NCBI RefSeq assembly: GCF_014930455.1
Contig: NZ_JAAIYO010000006.1
Location: forward strand, 124,001-188,000
Source: Corallococcus soli
GTDB taxonomy: Bacteria > Myxococcota > Myxococcia > Myxococcales > Myxococcaceae
Direction of reading: 5' to 3'
DNA length: 64,000 nt
The first letter of the stretch is position 1. Each line of letters starts with the position of its first letter. Positions 53,405-61,970 of this stretch are shown piece by piece. The notes beneath the pieces are model-generated. The model had not been told where the DNA came from. It worked only from the letters and a program-made list of their open reading frames with translations, and did no database searches. A program made the translations under genes and the position numbers.

Positions 53405-56143
53405 TTGAGTCTCAAGCCCACATCCACCGGGTGGACGCTGGCCTGCACCGTGCTGCTGACGGTGGGGTTGTCCCTGGCCCCACTGCCGGAGAAGTTCCGC
53501 CCCCTGCCCACCCTCCGGCAGGAAGGTCCGCTCAAGCCCAAGCTGGTGGCGCTCGCGCTGCCGGCCTCGCTGCGCGGCGTGAAGGCCCCGCGTCCGCCCG
53601 CCGACACGATGGTGCCCGACGTGCCGACCCCGGCGCTCGCGGAGGCCGACGCCGCGGCCACCGACACGGACGCGAAGGCCGGCCCCGACGTGGGTGAAGC
53701 GCCCGCGGTGCCCGGCATCGGCCTGGAGGAGCTGAGCGCCCCCACGCTCGCGACCGCGCGGGAGCTGGAGGCGCTGCGCGAGCGCATGGGCGCGAAGCAC
53801 GTGGACATCGAGCTCAACTGCCGCAAGTCGCGCGCGGATGGCGCGTGCGAGGAGGACGGCCTGGCGCCGCTCATGCGCGCGCTGGGCGACCTGCGCGCGG
53901 ACGCGCGGCGCACGCCGGTGCGGGTGGTGCACCTGGGCGATTCGTTGATCGCCTCCGACTACATCACCGACGTGGTGCGCGACCGGCTCCAGGAGCGCTT
54001 CGGTTCGGGCGGCCCGGGCTTCCTCTACATCCACCGGCTGGCGAGCGCTGGCCGCGCCACGCGCGCGGGCACCGCGAGCACGGACGGCTGGAAGATGGAG
54101 CGGCTGGTGGACACGCACTGGCCCAAGGACCGCGTGGGCTGGACGGGCGTGGCCTTCTCCACCCACGGGCCCTCGCAGGCGACGCGCTACTCGCTGGAGG
54201 GCACGCGCCAGGCGGAGCTGTTCTTCCTGGCCCAGCCGGCCAGCGGCTCCGTGCAGGTGTCGGTGGATGGCAAGAACACGCAGCGCATCCAGACGCGCGC
54301 GTTCGGTCCCAAGGCGGAGGCCGCGTTCGCGAGGCTGAAGCTCCCCGAGGGCGCGAAGACGCTGACGCTCACCGCCACGGGCAAGACGGAGCTTCACGGT
54401 GTCGCGCTGGAGTCCGGCACGCCGGGCGTCGTCTACGACACGGTGGGCCTGCTGGGCGGCATGGCGGAGGTGTACCTGCGCGCGCAGCCAGCGACCTTCC
54501 GCGCGCAGCTGCGGCACCGCAAGCCGTCGCTGGTGGTGCTGATGGTGGGCGGCAACGAGGCGTTCTTCCTGTCGCGGGAGCGCACCACCCTGGACGCGGT
54601 GCGCTCACAGATGAAGGAGCTGGTGTCGCGCGTGCGCACGGCGGTGCCGGACGCGGCGTGCCTCGTGATGTCGCCCATCGACGCGGGCGTGCGCACGATG
54701 AGCGGCGAGGTTGTCACGCGCCGGCACTCGGCGCAGGTGTCGGAGGTGTTCCGGGAAGAGGCGCGCCGGGGCGGCTGTGCCTTCTACGACACGCTGGCGG
54801 CGATGGGCGGCGAGGGCTCCGCGCTCAAGTGGCTGGAGTCCGGCCTGATGCTGGAGGACCTGGTGCACCCGCGCGTGCGCGGCTCCAACCTGCTGGGCCA
54901 CCTGTTCGACCTGGCGTTGCAGCGGGCCTTCGCGCGCACACACCCGCCGCGCCTGCCGGGCACGGACCCGACGGGCCTGCGGGACGCGACCCCGGCGCTG
55001 AACCGGACGTTCGAGGCCCTGGCCCGCCGCGAGGCCGGCGCGAAGCTGCGCGTGGGCATCGCGCAGGTCGGCGCGTCCCACACGGCGGCGCACTTCTTCT
55101 CCGACACCGTGCGCGCGGCGCTGGCGAAGCGCTTCGGTGACGCGGGGCGGGGCTTCATCGCGGCGGGCAAGCCGTCGTCGCGGCTGGAGGCGGCGCGCGT
55201 GTCGCGCACGCTGGAGGGCCCATGGACGGTGGAGGACGCGAAGGGCGCCACGCCCGGCGGGACGTGGGGGCTCACCGGCATCCGCGCGGTGGGAGCGCCC
55301 GGCGCCAGCCTGGGCATCTCCTTCTGCGAGGGCTGCGAGGACCGCAAGGCCACCCCGGGCCGGCTGGACCTGTACGCGCTGGACGCGCCGGACGCCGCCG
55401 CGCCGGTGATCCGCGTGGACGGTGAGGAGATCGCCGCGGAGGCCCCGCCGCCCGAACCGCTGACGAAGCCCACGGTGCGCATCCGTTCGTTCCCGGTGAC
55501 GGGCGCCGCGCACACGGTGCAGGTGACGGTGCCGGAGGGTGGAGGGTCCGCGACGGTGCTGGGCGCGTCGCTGGAGTACGACGCGCCGGGGCTGGTGTAC
55601 GACGCGCTGGGGCTGCCCGGCGCCACGGCCTTCACCGCGCGGGACATGGACGCGGCGGCGATGGACGAACAGTTCAAGGCGCGGCGGCCGGACCTGCTGG
55701 TGTTCTGGTACGGCACCAACGAGGCGGAGCTGCCGGGGCTGGACGCGCAAGGGCTGCGCCAGGACTACGCGGCGCTGGTGACGCGGCTGCGCAAGGCGAC
55801 GGGCGCGGAGTGCCTGCTCATCGGGCCCACGGACCGACTCCAGCAGGACGCGGACGGCCGGTGGGCGGAGGCGCCCGCGCTGGGCAAGGTGCTCGCGACG
55901 CTGCCCCTGGTGGCGAAGGACGCGGGGTGCGCGTACTGGTCCGCGCGGGCGGCCATGGGCGGCGAGCGCTCCATGCAGCGCTGGCAGCGGCGGCCGGAGG
56001 TGCTGGGGCACGCGGACGGGGTGCACCTGACGCAGGCGGGCTACACGGTGCTCGCGAACGCGTTCGTGAAGGACCTGATGGCGGCGTACGAGTCCACGAA
56101 GAAGGGCGGCGCGCCGACGGCCTCCGCCGCGGGAGCGCCCTGA
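53405..56143 (+). CDS. tandem SGNH/GDSL-like protein, probable polysaccharide O-acetyl transfer partner
   Basis: 912 residues. An N-terminal membrane segment (LACTVLLTVGLSL) and a Pro/Ala linker precede two SGNH modules. Module 1 has VHLGDSLIASDY (block I, Ser180), VLMVGGNEAFF (block III) and EDLVHPR (Asp/His). Module 2 has a weaker block I (VGASHTAAHF), FWYGTNEAEL and DGVHLTQAGY. SGNH proteins next to MBOAT acyltransferases receive and pass acetyl groups to exopolysaccharide or peptidoglycan, as AlgX/AlgJ- or PatB-type partners do. The start is a TTG at 53405 with no good SD and is uncertain. It sits 3 bp before the MBOAT gene. Confidence 0.83.
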   Translation: MSLKPTSTGWTLACTVLLTVGLSLAPLPEKFRPLPTLRQEGPLKPKLVALALPASLRGVKAPRPPADTMVPDVPTPALAEADAAATDTDAKAGPDVGEAPAVPGIGLEELSAPTLATARELEALRERMGAKHVDIELNCRKSRADGACEEDGLAPLMRALGDLRADARRTPVRVVHLGDSLIASDYITDVVRDRLQERFGSGGPGFLYIHRLASAGRATRAGTASTDGWKMERLVDTHWPKDRVGWTGVAFSTHGPSQATRYSLEGTRQAELFFLAQPASGSVQVSVDGKNTQRIQTRAFGPKAEAAFARLKLPEGAKTLTLTATGKTELHGVALESGTPGVVYDTVGLLGGMAEVYLRAQPATFRAQLRHRKPSLVVLMVGGNEAFFLSRERTTLDAVRSQMKELVSRVRTAVPDAACLVMSPIDAGVRTMSGEVVTRRHSAQVSEVFREEARRGGCAFYDTLAAMGGEGSALKWLESGLMLEDLVHPRVRGSNLLGHLFDLALQRAFARTHPPRLPGTDPTGLRDATPALNRTFEALARREAGAKLRVGIAQVGASHTAAHFFSDTVRAALAKRFGDAGRGFIAAGKPSSRLEAARVSRTLEGPWTVEDAKGATPGGTWGLTGIRAVGAPGASLGISFCEGCEDRKATPGRLDLYALDAPDAAAPVIRVDGEEIAAEAPPPEPLTKPTVRIRSFPVTGAAHTVQVTVPEGGGSATVLGASLEYDAPGLVYDALGLPGATAFTARDMDAAAMDEQFKARRPDLLVFWYGTNEAELPGLDAQGLRQDYAALVTRLRKATGAECLLIGPTDRLQQDADGRWAEAPALGKVLATLPLVAKDAGCAYWSARAAMGGERSMQRWQRRPEVLGHADGVHLTQAGYTVLANAFVKDLMAAYESTKKGGAPTASAAGAP

Positions 56144-56146
56144 GCC

Positions 56147-57619
56147 GTGCTGTCCCACAGCCTCCACTACGTCATCTTCGTCATCGCGGTGTTCGCGCTC
56201 TACTGGGCGGTGCACCGGCACTTCTGGCCCCGGATGCTGGTGCTGCTGGTGGCCAGCCTGGTGCTCTACACGGGGTTCACGAAGGTCCCGCAGCTCATCG
56301 AGCAGGGGAACGCGACGGCGGAGGCCCTGCTGCTGGCGGGGATGCCGCTGCTCATCTTCCTGGCGGGCGTGACGGTGGACCACCTGCTGGTGAAGGGGCT
56401 GGGCCGCACGGCCAGGCCCGGCGTGCGCAAGCTGCTGGTGGTGCTGTCCATCGTCTCCAACCTGGGGATGCTGGCGGGCTTCAAGTACCTGGAGCTGCTG
56501 CGCAAGACGGCGCTGGCGCTGCTGGGGCCGTGGGGCGTGGACGTCCGCCCGGAGCCCCTCCACCTGCTGTTGCCGGTGGGGCTGTCGTTCTTCGTCTTCC
56601 AGTCCATCAGCTACACGGTGGACGTGTACCGGGGGAAGGCGAGCTCCGGGCACTCGTTCATCGAGCACCTGCTCTACATGCTGTTCTTCCCGCGCGTGGT
56701 GAGCGGGCCCATCGTCCGCGCGTCGGAGCTGATGGCGCACTTCCGCGAGGTGCCCACGCTGTCGCCGGATGACGGCGGCAAGGCGATGTTCCGCATCGCC
56801 GTGGGGCTGGTGAAGAAGCTGGTCATCGCGGACGTGCTGGGCAGCGGCATCGTGGATCCGGTGTTCGGCAGCCCGGACGCGTACTCGTCGGCGGAGTGCG
56901 CGGTGGCGGCGGTCGCGTACACGCTGGAGCTGTACTACGACTTCTCGGGGTACTCGGACATCGCCATTGGCGTGGCGGCGTTGTTCGGCTTCCGGTTCCC
57001 GGAGAACTTCGCGCGGCCGTACCTGGCGAAGAACCTGTTCGAGTTCTGGAACCGCTGGCACATGAGCCTGTCGTCGTGGCTGCGGGACTACCTGTACATC
57101 CCGCTGGGCGGCAACCGGTGCTCGAAGCCGAGGGTGCTCTTCAACCTGATGATGGTGATGGTGCTGGGCGGCCTGTGGCACGGGGCGGACTGGCGCTTCG
57201 CCGTGTGGGGCGCGGTGCACGGCGTGGCGCTGTGCGCGGTGCGCTGCTGGTGGTGGTTCCGGGGCAAGCAGCAGGAGCCCGGTCCGGTGCGGGTGGGCCT
57301 GGGCATCCTGGCCACGTTCACGCTGGTGGTGTTGACGCGCGTGGTGTTCCGGGCGCCGGACATGACGCACGCGGCGGAGTTCTACCAGCGCATGCTGGCG
57401 GGCATCCCGGGCCTCGCGAACGTGGGCCCGCTGGTGTGGGCCATGCTGGCGGTGGCCATCATCGCGCACACGCTGCCGATGAAGGTCTACGACGTGACGG
57501 CGCTCGCGTTCCTCAAGCTGCCACCGCCCGCGCGAGCGGTGGTGCTGGTGCTCATCGGCCTGGGCATCCGGCAGCTGGCCTCGCTGGAAGCGCGGCCGTA
57601 CGTGTACCTGCAGTTCTGA
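56147..57619 (+). CDS. MBOAT-family O-acyltransferase (AlgI-like)
   Basis: A 490-residue polytopic membrane protein starting at GTG, 3 bp after the SGNH gene. The AlgI/DltB family blocks are present: VGLSFFVFQSISYTVDVYRG, FPRVVSGPIVRASE, LYYDFSGYSDIAIG, FWNRWHMSLSSWLRDYLYIP and GGLWHGADWRFAVWG. The His of WHGADW is the expected catalytic residue. It would move acetyl groups from cytoplasmic acetyl-CoA across the membrane to the SGNH partner for glycan O-acetylation. Confidence 0.93.
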   Translation: MLSHSLHYVIFVIAVFALYWAVHRHFWPRMLVLLVASLVLYTGFTKVPQLIEQGNATAEALLLAGMPLLIFLAGVTVDHLLVKGLGRTARPGVRKLLVVLSIVSNLGMLAGFKYLELLRKTALALLGPWGVDVRPEPLHLLLPVGLSFFVFQSISYTVDVYRGKASSGHSFIEHLLYMLFFPRVVSGPIVRASELMAHFREVPTLSPDDGGKAMFRIAVGLVKKLVIADVLGSGIVDPVFGSPDAYSSAECAVAAVAYTLELYYDFSGYSDIAIGVAALFGFRFPENFARPYLAKNLFEFWNRWHMSLSSWLRDYLYIPLGGNRCSKPRVLFNLMMVMVLGGLWHGADWRFAVWGAVHGVALCAVRCWWWFRGKQQEPGPVRVGLGILATFTLVVLTRVVFRAPDMTHAAEFYQRMLAGIPGLANVGPLVWAMLAVAIIAHTLPMKVYDVTALAFLKLPPPARAVVLVLIGLGIRQLASLEARPYVYLQF

Positions 57620-57632
57620 GTAGGCTCACCGG

Positions 57633-58412
57633 ATGGGGTTCGTCCGGCGACAGCTCTGGTGGGTCGCGGCGTGCATGGGCATCGCTTGCGCGAGCGCGGG
57701 TGCCCGGCGGTTCTATGTTTCTTCGGAGCTGCCCAGGCAGGACGGCATCGAGGGGCTGAACGTGGCTCCGGGACCATGGCCGGAAATCCCCGCGGTCCTC
57801 ACGCACGCGATGAGCGTTCCCGACGACCTCGTGATTCCAACGCTTCAAGCGCTGTTCGATCTACCCGGCGCGATCAACGCATGTGACGCGAGCACGGGGC
57901 GCCCCCGCCCGGAGGCGTCCGAGTACTGCGTCGCCATCTACCGAACGCCCTCGGACTGGCGGGTGTCCTGGCCGGTTCGGAACACCGTGAAGTCGGGTGG
58001 CTCGTGCCAGCCTCCGTTCGGAGGAGTCGACGACGCGGACCATGGCAACGACCTGCCCGTCTTTGGCTATGCCCACAATCACCCGTGCGGCTCGGACGTG
58101 AGCAATCGGGACCTGACGACCTGGCCGATGGCCAAATCGGAAGGTGCGTGGGTGGTCGTCGCCTATGGCACGACCCCTGGCGGACGGCTCGCGCGAGACG
58201 AACGTGGGCAGGTGGTTCCCGCTTGGGGATGGCTCGCCACCGGGCAACGGAATGACCCACGATTCTACAAGTGGAATCAGGAGGGCGATGTCTTCCGGTG
58301 GGATGGCGATAGGAAGCGATGGAACTTCCAGGCACGCTGCAAGCCGAGGCCACCCAGCATGCTCAGGCCCCAGGGCGTCCCACCCGACTGCTCCGCGGCC
58401 CTTCACCCCTAG
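57633..58412 (+). CDS. exported JAMM-motif protein, cassette 1
   Basis: A 259-residue protein. The N-terminal hydrophobic segment (LWWVAACMGIACASAG) contains a possible lipobox. The core holds YAHNHPCGSDVSNRDL: H148, H150, S157 and D160 make an HxH-x6-S-x2-D site, one residue shorter than RadC or Rpn11 JAMM motifs, and E97 (SEYCVAIY) is a conserved upstream Glu. Zinc-dependent isopeptidase or peptidase chemistry is possible, here outside the cytoplasm, which is unusual for the fold. Its paralogue at 60961 conserves all these residues and eight flanking blocks (for example VAPGPW, VPDDLV, PRFYKWNQ). The partner gene follows 27 bp later. Confidence 0.7.
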   Translation: MGFVRRQLWWVAACMGIACASAGARRFYVSSELPRQDGIEGLNVAPGPWPEIPAVLTHAMSVPDDLVIPTLQALFDLPGAINACDASTGRPRPEASEYCVAIYRTPSDWRVSWPVRNTVKSGGSCQPPFGGVDDADHGNDLPVFGYAHNHPCGSDVSNRDLTTWPMAKSEGAWVVVAYGTTPGGRLARDERGQVVPAWGWLATGQRNDPRFYKWNQEGDVFRWDGDRKRWNFQARCKPRPPSMLRPQGVPPDCSAALHP

Positions 58413-58439
58413 GGGCCTACGGCCCACCCAGGTGCTCCC

Positions 58440-58922
58440 ATGCTGAAGGCCCCCCATTTCATGCTGATGGCATCACTGTTGATGGAGCTGGGCCTCCTGG
58501 GGATGCCCCTCTGCAATAGGAGGCCGGATGCGAGCCCGGTGGATTCCCCTACGCCAGCCGCTCCTGCTGACGCGGGTACGCCCTTCGCGGCATCGGCGCC
58601 CGAGTCGCCCATTCCCTGGCCAAAACAGGACCTGACACCACTCGCGACCTTGGAAGGCCCTGCCATCCAGGCAGCTCATGCGGCACTGGAAGAAGCGCTG
58701 AAGCGATTCCCCAAGGAATCTACGGGTCAGTGCGCCTTTTCCGCCAAGTCCCTAGAGGCCGTCATTGGGCAGGAAGCAGGCTGGTACTTCGTACGTGTCA
58801 ACCGCCGCGTCGACCGATGCCCAGGCTTCGGTCCGGGCGTCACCGGACTTGAGACCGACTGGTTCGAATTGTTCGCGGTCTCACCGGGCGGAGCAATCGA
58901 GCGATATCCATATCATCCCTGA
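58440..58922 (+). CDS. exported partner protein, cassette 1
   Basis: A 160-residue protein. The leader MLKAPHFMLMASLLMELGLL includes a Cys at about residue 25; an Ala/Pro/Ser linker follows. The C-terminal ~100 residues form the domain shared with the 60427 protein: LTPLATLEGPAIQAAHA, CAFSAKSLEAVIGQE, YFVRVNRRVDRC, and a WFELFAV...RYPYHP ending. The two cysteines in the domain are conserved in the paralogue. No known family was recognised. Tight linkage to the JAMM-motif gene in both copies indicates that the two proteins work together. Confidence 0.75.
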   Translation: MLKAPHFMLMASLLMELGLLGMPLCNRRPDASPVDSPTPAAPADAGTPFAASAPESPIPWPKQDLTPLATLEGPAIQAAHAALEEALKRFPKESTGQCAFSAKSLEAVIGQEAGWYFVRVNRRVDRCPGFGPGVTGLETDWFELFAVSPGGAIERYPYHP

Positions 58923-58975
58923 GCCGCCTATCCGGCCGCCAGAGCAAGTTCGGGGGAAGCGCTCCACCACATGAG

Positions 58976-60052
58976 TCAAGGCTTTGAATTTCGGTCGACC
59001 TTCGAGTTGCCCTTAGGGGGTGCCTCACGTTCCCTTGCCTTGGCTACGCTTACTTCCGTCACCGCCATCTGCTCGACGGTCACACGCGCACGGGGCGGCA
59101 ACCCAAGCATCGGGTTCGTCGACTCAGCCATGGTATCCACCAAGTATGCCAGAAACTCATTTCCAAGCCTGGTTGTACAAAACCGGCGCCACTGCACCCC
59201 TGACACCTTCTCATCCTGAACAAGCCCGTGGATGGCGAGCGAAGGAGCCACATTATTATATAGAAACAAATCCTCACTACTGGCCTGAGGACGATTATCC
59301 ACACCGCGAACGAACGACTGCCTCAGATAATAAAACCACGACAAAACGCTTCGTTCCGTCACCCTGCCTTCAAAACTAAAAGACACCTTCATTGCCTTGA
59401 GCGTTCGCTCCAACTTCACCCAATCTACCGCAGCCCTGAAAGAAGAGCTGAGTTCCTTCTTGGACAACCCTGCACGCAACTCAGCATTCTCTCTTTGCAA
59501 GTCCCTTATTTTCTTCAGTGCATCATTAAGCCCTTCCACCTGTTCTCCAGAAACCCATCCCCGAAAAGCGTGTCGTCGACCAAGTTCAGCAAGGCTCTCG
59601 TGAATGGCCAGCTTTATGTCGCGAGAATCCTCAACCAGCCGGCAAACACGATTAAGCACCAACGAGCGAAAATCCTTCCAGTCCCTTGGATTTTCAGTCT
59701 CAACAACTCGTCGCCCTAGAACCTGGACCTTCCTATCAATCGCGTCATCAGTAAGAACAACAGCAAACAGAGGCTTATTGACGCTTACGGCATATTCATA
59801 CTCGACTTGAGTGTAGCTCTTCCCAGAACGAGCCTCAATCGAACCGTATCGACTCCCAAGAATGAGCATGTAGATGTCAGACTCGTCAATCCAGCGTTTG
59901 ATCGTCTCCATCTGACTCTTACTCCCGGCGGCAAACAGCTCCATGCCCGCAGGAATATGACCGGACTTCAGGACAGCATCGACTGCGGCTTGTCGCTCGT
60001 CGATCAGGTCCACATAGGTAGATGAGATGAAGATCTGAAGTTTTCGATGCAT
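58976..60052 (-). CDS. DUF4062 (TIR-like fold) protein, probably acquired
   Basis: 358 residues. The N-terminal ~100 residues are a clear DUF4062 domain: LQIFISSTYVDLIDERQAAV, AGMELFAAGSKSQMETIKRW, ESDIYMLILGSRYGSIE and YTQVEYEYAVSVNKPLFAVV. DUF4062 is grouped with TIR-like domains of bacterial conflict systems and is often fused to STAND ATPases. Here a coiled coil (about 165-190) and a ~160-residue unrecognised C-terminal domain follow instead. The DNA is clearly AT-richer than its surroundings (for example ATTATTATATAG near 59251), with different codon use, pointing to recent transfer. ATG at 60052. It converges on cassette 1. Confidence 0.87.
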   Translation of the reverse strand: MHRKLQIFISSTYVDLIDERQAAVDAVLKSGHIPAGMELFAAGSKSQMETIKRWIDESDIYMLILGSRYGSIEARSGKSYTQVEYEYAVSVNKPLFAVVLTDDAIDRKVQVLGRRVVETENPRDWKDFRSLVLNRVCRLVEDSRDIKLAIHESLAELGRRHAFRGWVSGEQVEGLNDALKKIRDLQRENAELRAGLSKKELSSSFRAAVDWVKLERTLKAMKVSFSFEGRVTERSVLSWFYYLRQSFVRGVDNRPQASSEDLFLYNNVAPSLAIHGLVQDEKVSGVQWRRFCTTRLGNEFLAYLVDTMAESTNPMLGLPPRARVTVEQMAVTEVSVAKAREREAPPKGNSKVDRNSKP

Positions 60053-60426
60053 TTCCCAGCCCCAATCACGACAAGCCCTGTTCCGCCGACTCTGATCTCG
60101 CCCCAACCTCCACCACAGCTCCAGGTGGATGCCACTCAGTGATGCACTAATATCAGCCGTATACTGCCGAGTGAGCGTATCTCAAGTAGTTGGCGGGCGG
60201 AACCGAGGGGATTGGGTCTACTGATCCCGATCCGCCCACATCGAGTACCGCTAAGGGCCTGAGAGGTGATTACGCGACCGGTTTCTGTTCTTCGAGGGCG
60301 ATTTTTCGGGCTTGAGAATCTCTCTCACGATCGCGTAATCCGGCCTCAAGCCCTAAGCCTGGGCACACGGCAGCTGTCCACGCAGTGAGCGTGGTCGTAC
60401 TTTCTACCTGACAGTCCTGAGCAAAC
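60053..60426. other. intergenic stretch between DUF4062 gene and cassette 2
   Basis: These 374 bases have no convincing gene. They hold an imperfect inverted repeat (60252-60277 and 60331-60355) and a weak hairpin CCTGA/TCAGG at 60416-60431 overlapping the stop of the cassette-2 partner. The promoter region of the DUF4062 gene is also here, with AT-richer tracts near 60150 (ACTAATATCAGCCGTATACT). Confidence 0.6.
60252..60355. repeat. imperfect inverted repeat, arms ~25 bp
   Basis: The left arm 60252-60277 and the reverse complement of 60331-60355 both read TA-GGGC-TGAG then GATTACGCGA. The inner 10 bp are perfect, about 20 of 25 positions match overall, and the arms are 53 bases apart. They resemble the ends of a tiny element or an integration remnant; no transposase is present. 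Confidence 0.6.
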
Positions 60427-60930
60427 TCAGGGGAGGTAGGGGTAACGCGCCAGCACCTTGCCTTCGGTCGAGACCGCGTACAACTCGAACTCGTCGAATC
60501 CGAGCACGGTGCCCGGAGCCCATCCGCACTTGTCGGGCCGCCGCTGGATGCGGACGAAGTACATCCCCCGCTCTTCACCCACGATGACCTCCAGTCCCTT
60601 CGCGGAGAACGCACAGCTCTTGGCGTACTGCTTGGGGTACCCGGAAAGGACCCGCTGCATCACGGCATGCGCGGCAAGAACAGCAGGTCCGTCCAGGGTG
60701 GCCAACGGCTGGAGATCCTCGGGCCATTGGATTCCCTCCGCGATGATCGGCTTCCTGGCGCTTCCGCCATCGACAACCACACGGCCAGGGCTCCCAGCGT
60801 CCATGCCTCCCGCGTCCGCCCGGAATTCGGGGGCACGCGCAACCGACGGGGAAGAGGCAGTCGCTGACGTGTCGACGCCTCCGTCCTGAAGAAGTGAAAC
60901 GACGAGGAGCAGGTGATGGGGTTTCAGCAT
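60427..60930 (-). CDS. exported partner protein, cassette 2
   Basis: A 167-residue protein, paralogue of the 58440 product. The start ATG at 60930 has GAGG five bases upstream and begins MLKPHHLLLVVSLLQ, which aligns with MLKAPHFMLMASLLM of cassette 1. After a low-complexity linker the shared domain follows: LQPLATLDGPAVLAAHAVM, SCAFSAKGLEVIVGEE, YFVRIQRRPDKC and FELYAVSTEGKVLARYPYLP. The lipid-anchor Cys of cassette 1 is absent. It lies 30 bp after the JAMM-motif gene of the same cassette. Confidence 0.75.
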   Translation of the reverse strand: MLKPHHLLLVVSLLQDGGVDTSATASSPSVARAPEFRADAGGMDAGSPGRVVVDGGSARKPIIAEGIQWPEDLQPLATLDGPAVLAAHAVMQRVLSGYPKQYAKSCAFSAKGLEVIVGEERGMYFVRIQRRPDKCGWAPGTVLGFDEFELYAVSTEGKVLARYPYLP

Positions 60931-60960
60931 GGGAACCTCACCGGAAGAGTCAGGGCACAT

Positions 60961-61734
60961 CTACCACTGCAACGCAGGGACACATTCCGGAGGCGCCCCC
61001 CGGGGACTCAGCGGACCAGGAGGAGCGCCCGGCTGACAGGTCGACACGGCATCCCAACCCCGAGGCTCCTCGCTCCATCGGAACATCCGCCCCGCCTGAT
61101 TCCACTTGTAGAAGCGTGGCGAGTCCTGGTGCCCTGTCGCGAGCCAGCCCCAGGCCGGAACCAATTCGCCTCGCGAGTCCCTGATCAGCCTCCCGCTGGG
61201 TGTCACACCATAGGTCACGACAACCCAACCACCCTGCTCCAACCTCATCGCGGGAAACACCTTCAAATCCCGACTGCTGACCGGAGTTCCGCAGGGATGG
61301 TTGTGGGCGAAACCGAAGACGGGCATGTCGCGCCCGAAATCCTCGTCATCCACACCGCCATACGCTGGAAGACAGGCCCCTTGCTCATCCACAAGCCCCC
61401 GGATGGGCCACGAGACACGCCAGTCGTGCGGCGTCTTGTAGAGCGTGACGCAGTATTCGACGGCATCCCGACGGGGTCGCTTCAAAAACGGATCGCACGC
61501 ACCCGCAGCGCCAGGCAACGCCATCAATGCTTTGAGTGCGGGGAGAACCAGGTCGTCCGGAACGATGGCTGCATCCGAGAGGACGATGGGCACGTCCGGG
61601 TGCTTCCAGGGACCTGGGGCGACCGCCAGATTGGGATCGTCATCCAAAATGGGCAACTCTGTTCGCAGGTAGTAGAGCCTGGAACTCGTACAGGCCAGTG
61701 CGGTGATGAGCACCAAGGGAATCGCAGTCCGCAC
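60961..61734 (-). CDS. exported JAMM-motif protein, cassette 2
   Basis: A 257-residue protein. The GTG at 61734 has GGAGG six bases upstream, which decides it over the GTG at 61761. It gives a clean lipoprotein signal (MRTAIPLVLITALAC). The JAMM-like site is FAHNHPCGTPVSSRDL, with H144, H146, S153 and D156, and E93 is in VEYCVTLY. It is collinear over its length with the 57633 product, including VPAWGWLATG and PRFYKWNQAG blocks near the C-terminus. Substrate is unknown. The cassette faces cassette 1 in inverted orientation. Confidence 0.72.
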   Translation of the reverse strand: MRTAIPLVLITALACTSSRLYYLRTELPILDDDPNLAVAPGPWKHPDVPIVLSDAAIVPDDLVLPALKALMALPGAAGACDPFLKRPRRDAVEYCVTLYKTPHDWRVSWPIRGLVDEQGACLPAYGGVDDEDFGRDMPVFGFAHNHPCGTPVSSRDLKVFPAMRLEQGGWVVVTYGVTPSGRLIRDSRGELVPAWGWLATGHQDSPRFYKWNQAGRMFRWSEEPRGWDAVSTCQPGAPPGPLSPRGAPPECVPALQW

Positions 61735-61970
61735 TGGGAACCTCCACGTCGATTCCCACACTCTAAGCTACTCTGGGTAAGTTCTGTCAGGGAGCATCAC
61801 TGCCCAGACCGAGAAATCGGGCTCCTGCGCGGCCCCCTGAACGGAATTACTTCGCTTGGCTTAGCGGCAGACCGTCATCCCAAGTTGCACCGCATCCGTG
61901 TAGGGCCTGCTCATCGCCCAGACATGATGCGGACCTCCTTGCTCCTTTCTCGAAGCAAGCACCGCCCCGC
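61735..61970. other. intergenic, no gene seen
   Basis: 236 bases between the cassette-2 start and the methyltransferase stop. It contains the probable promoter region of cassette 2 and a 6-bp hairpin CTTGCT/AGCAAG (61938-61959) that could end the methyltransferase transcript. Nothing else is recognised. Confidence 0.5.

Noticed and set aside
60252-60355. Insertion sequence
   Set aside because: The inverted arms enclose only 53 bases and no transposase or target duplication is visible; kept only as a repeat.
60270-60614. 114-codon minus-strand frame between the DUF4062 gene and cassette 2
   Set aside because: It overlaps the cassette-2 partner gene in another frame and has Ser/Arg-rich shadow composition without a ribosome site.
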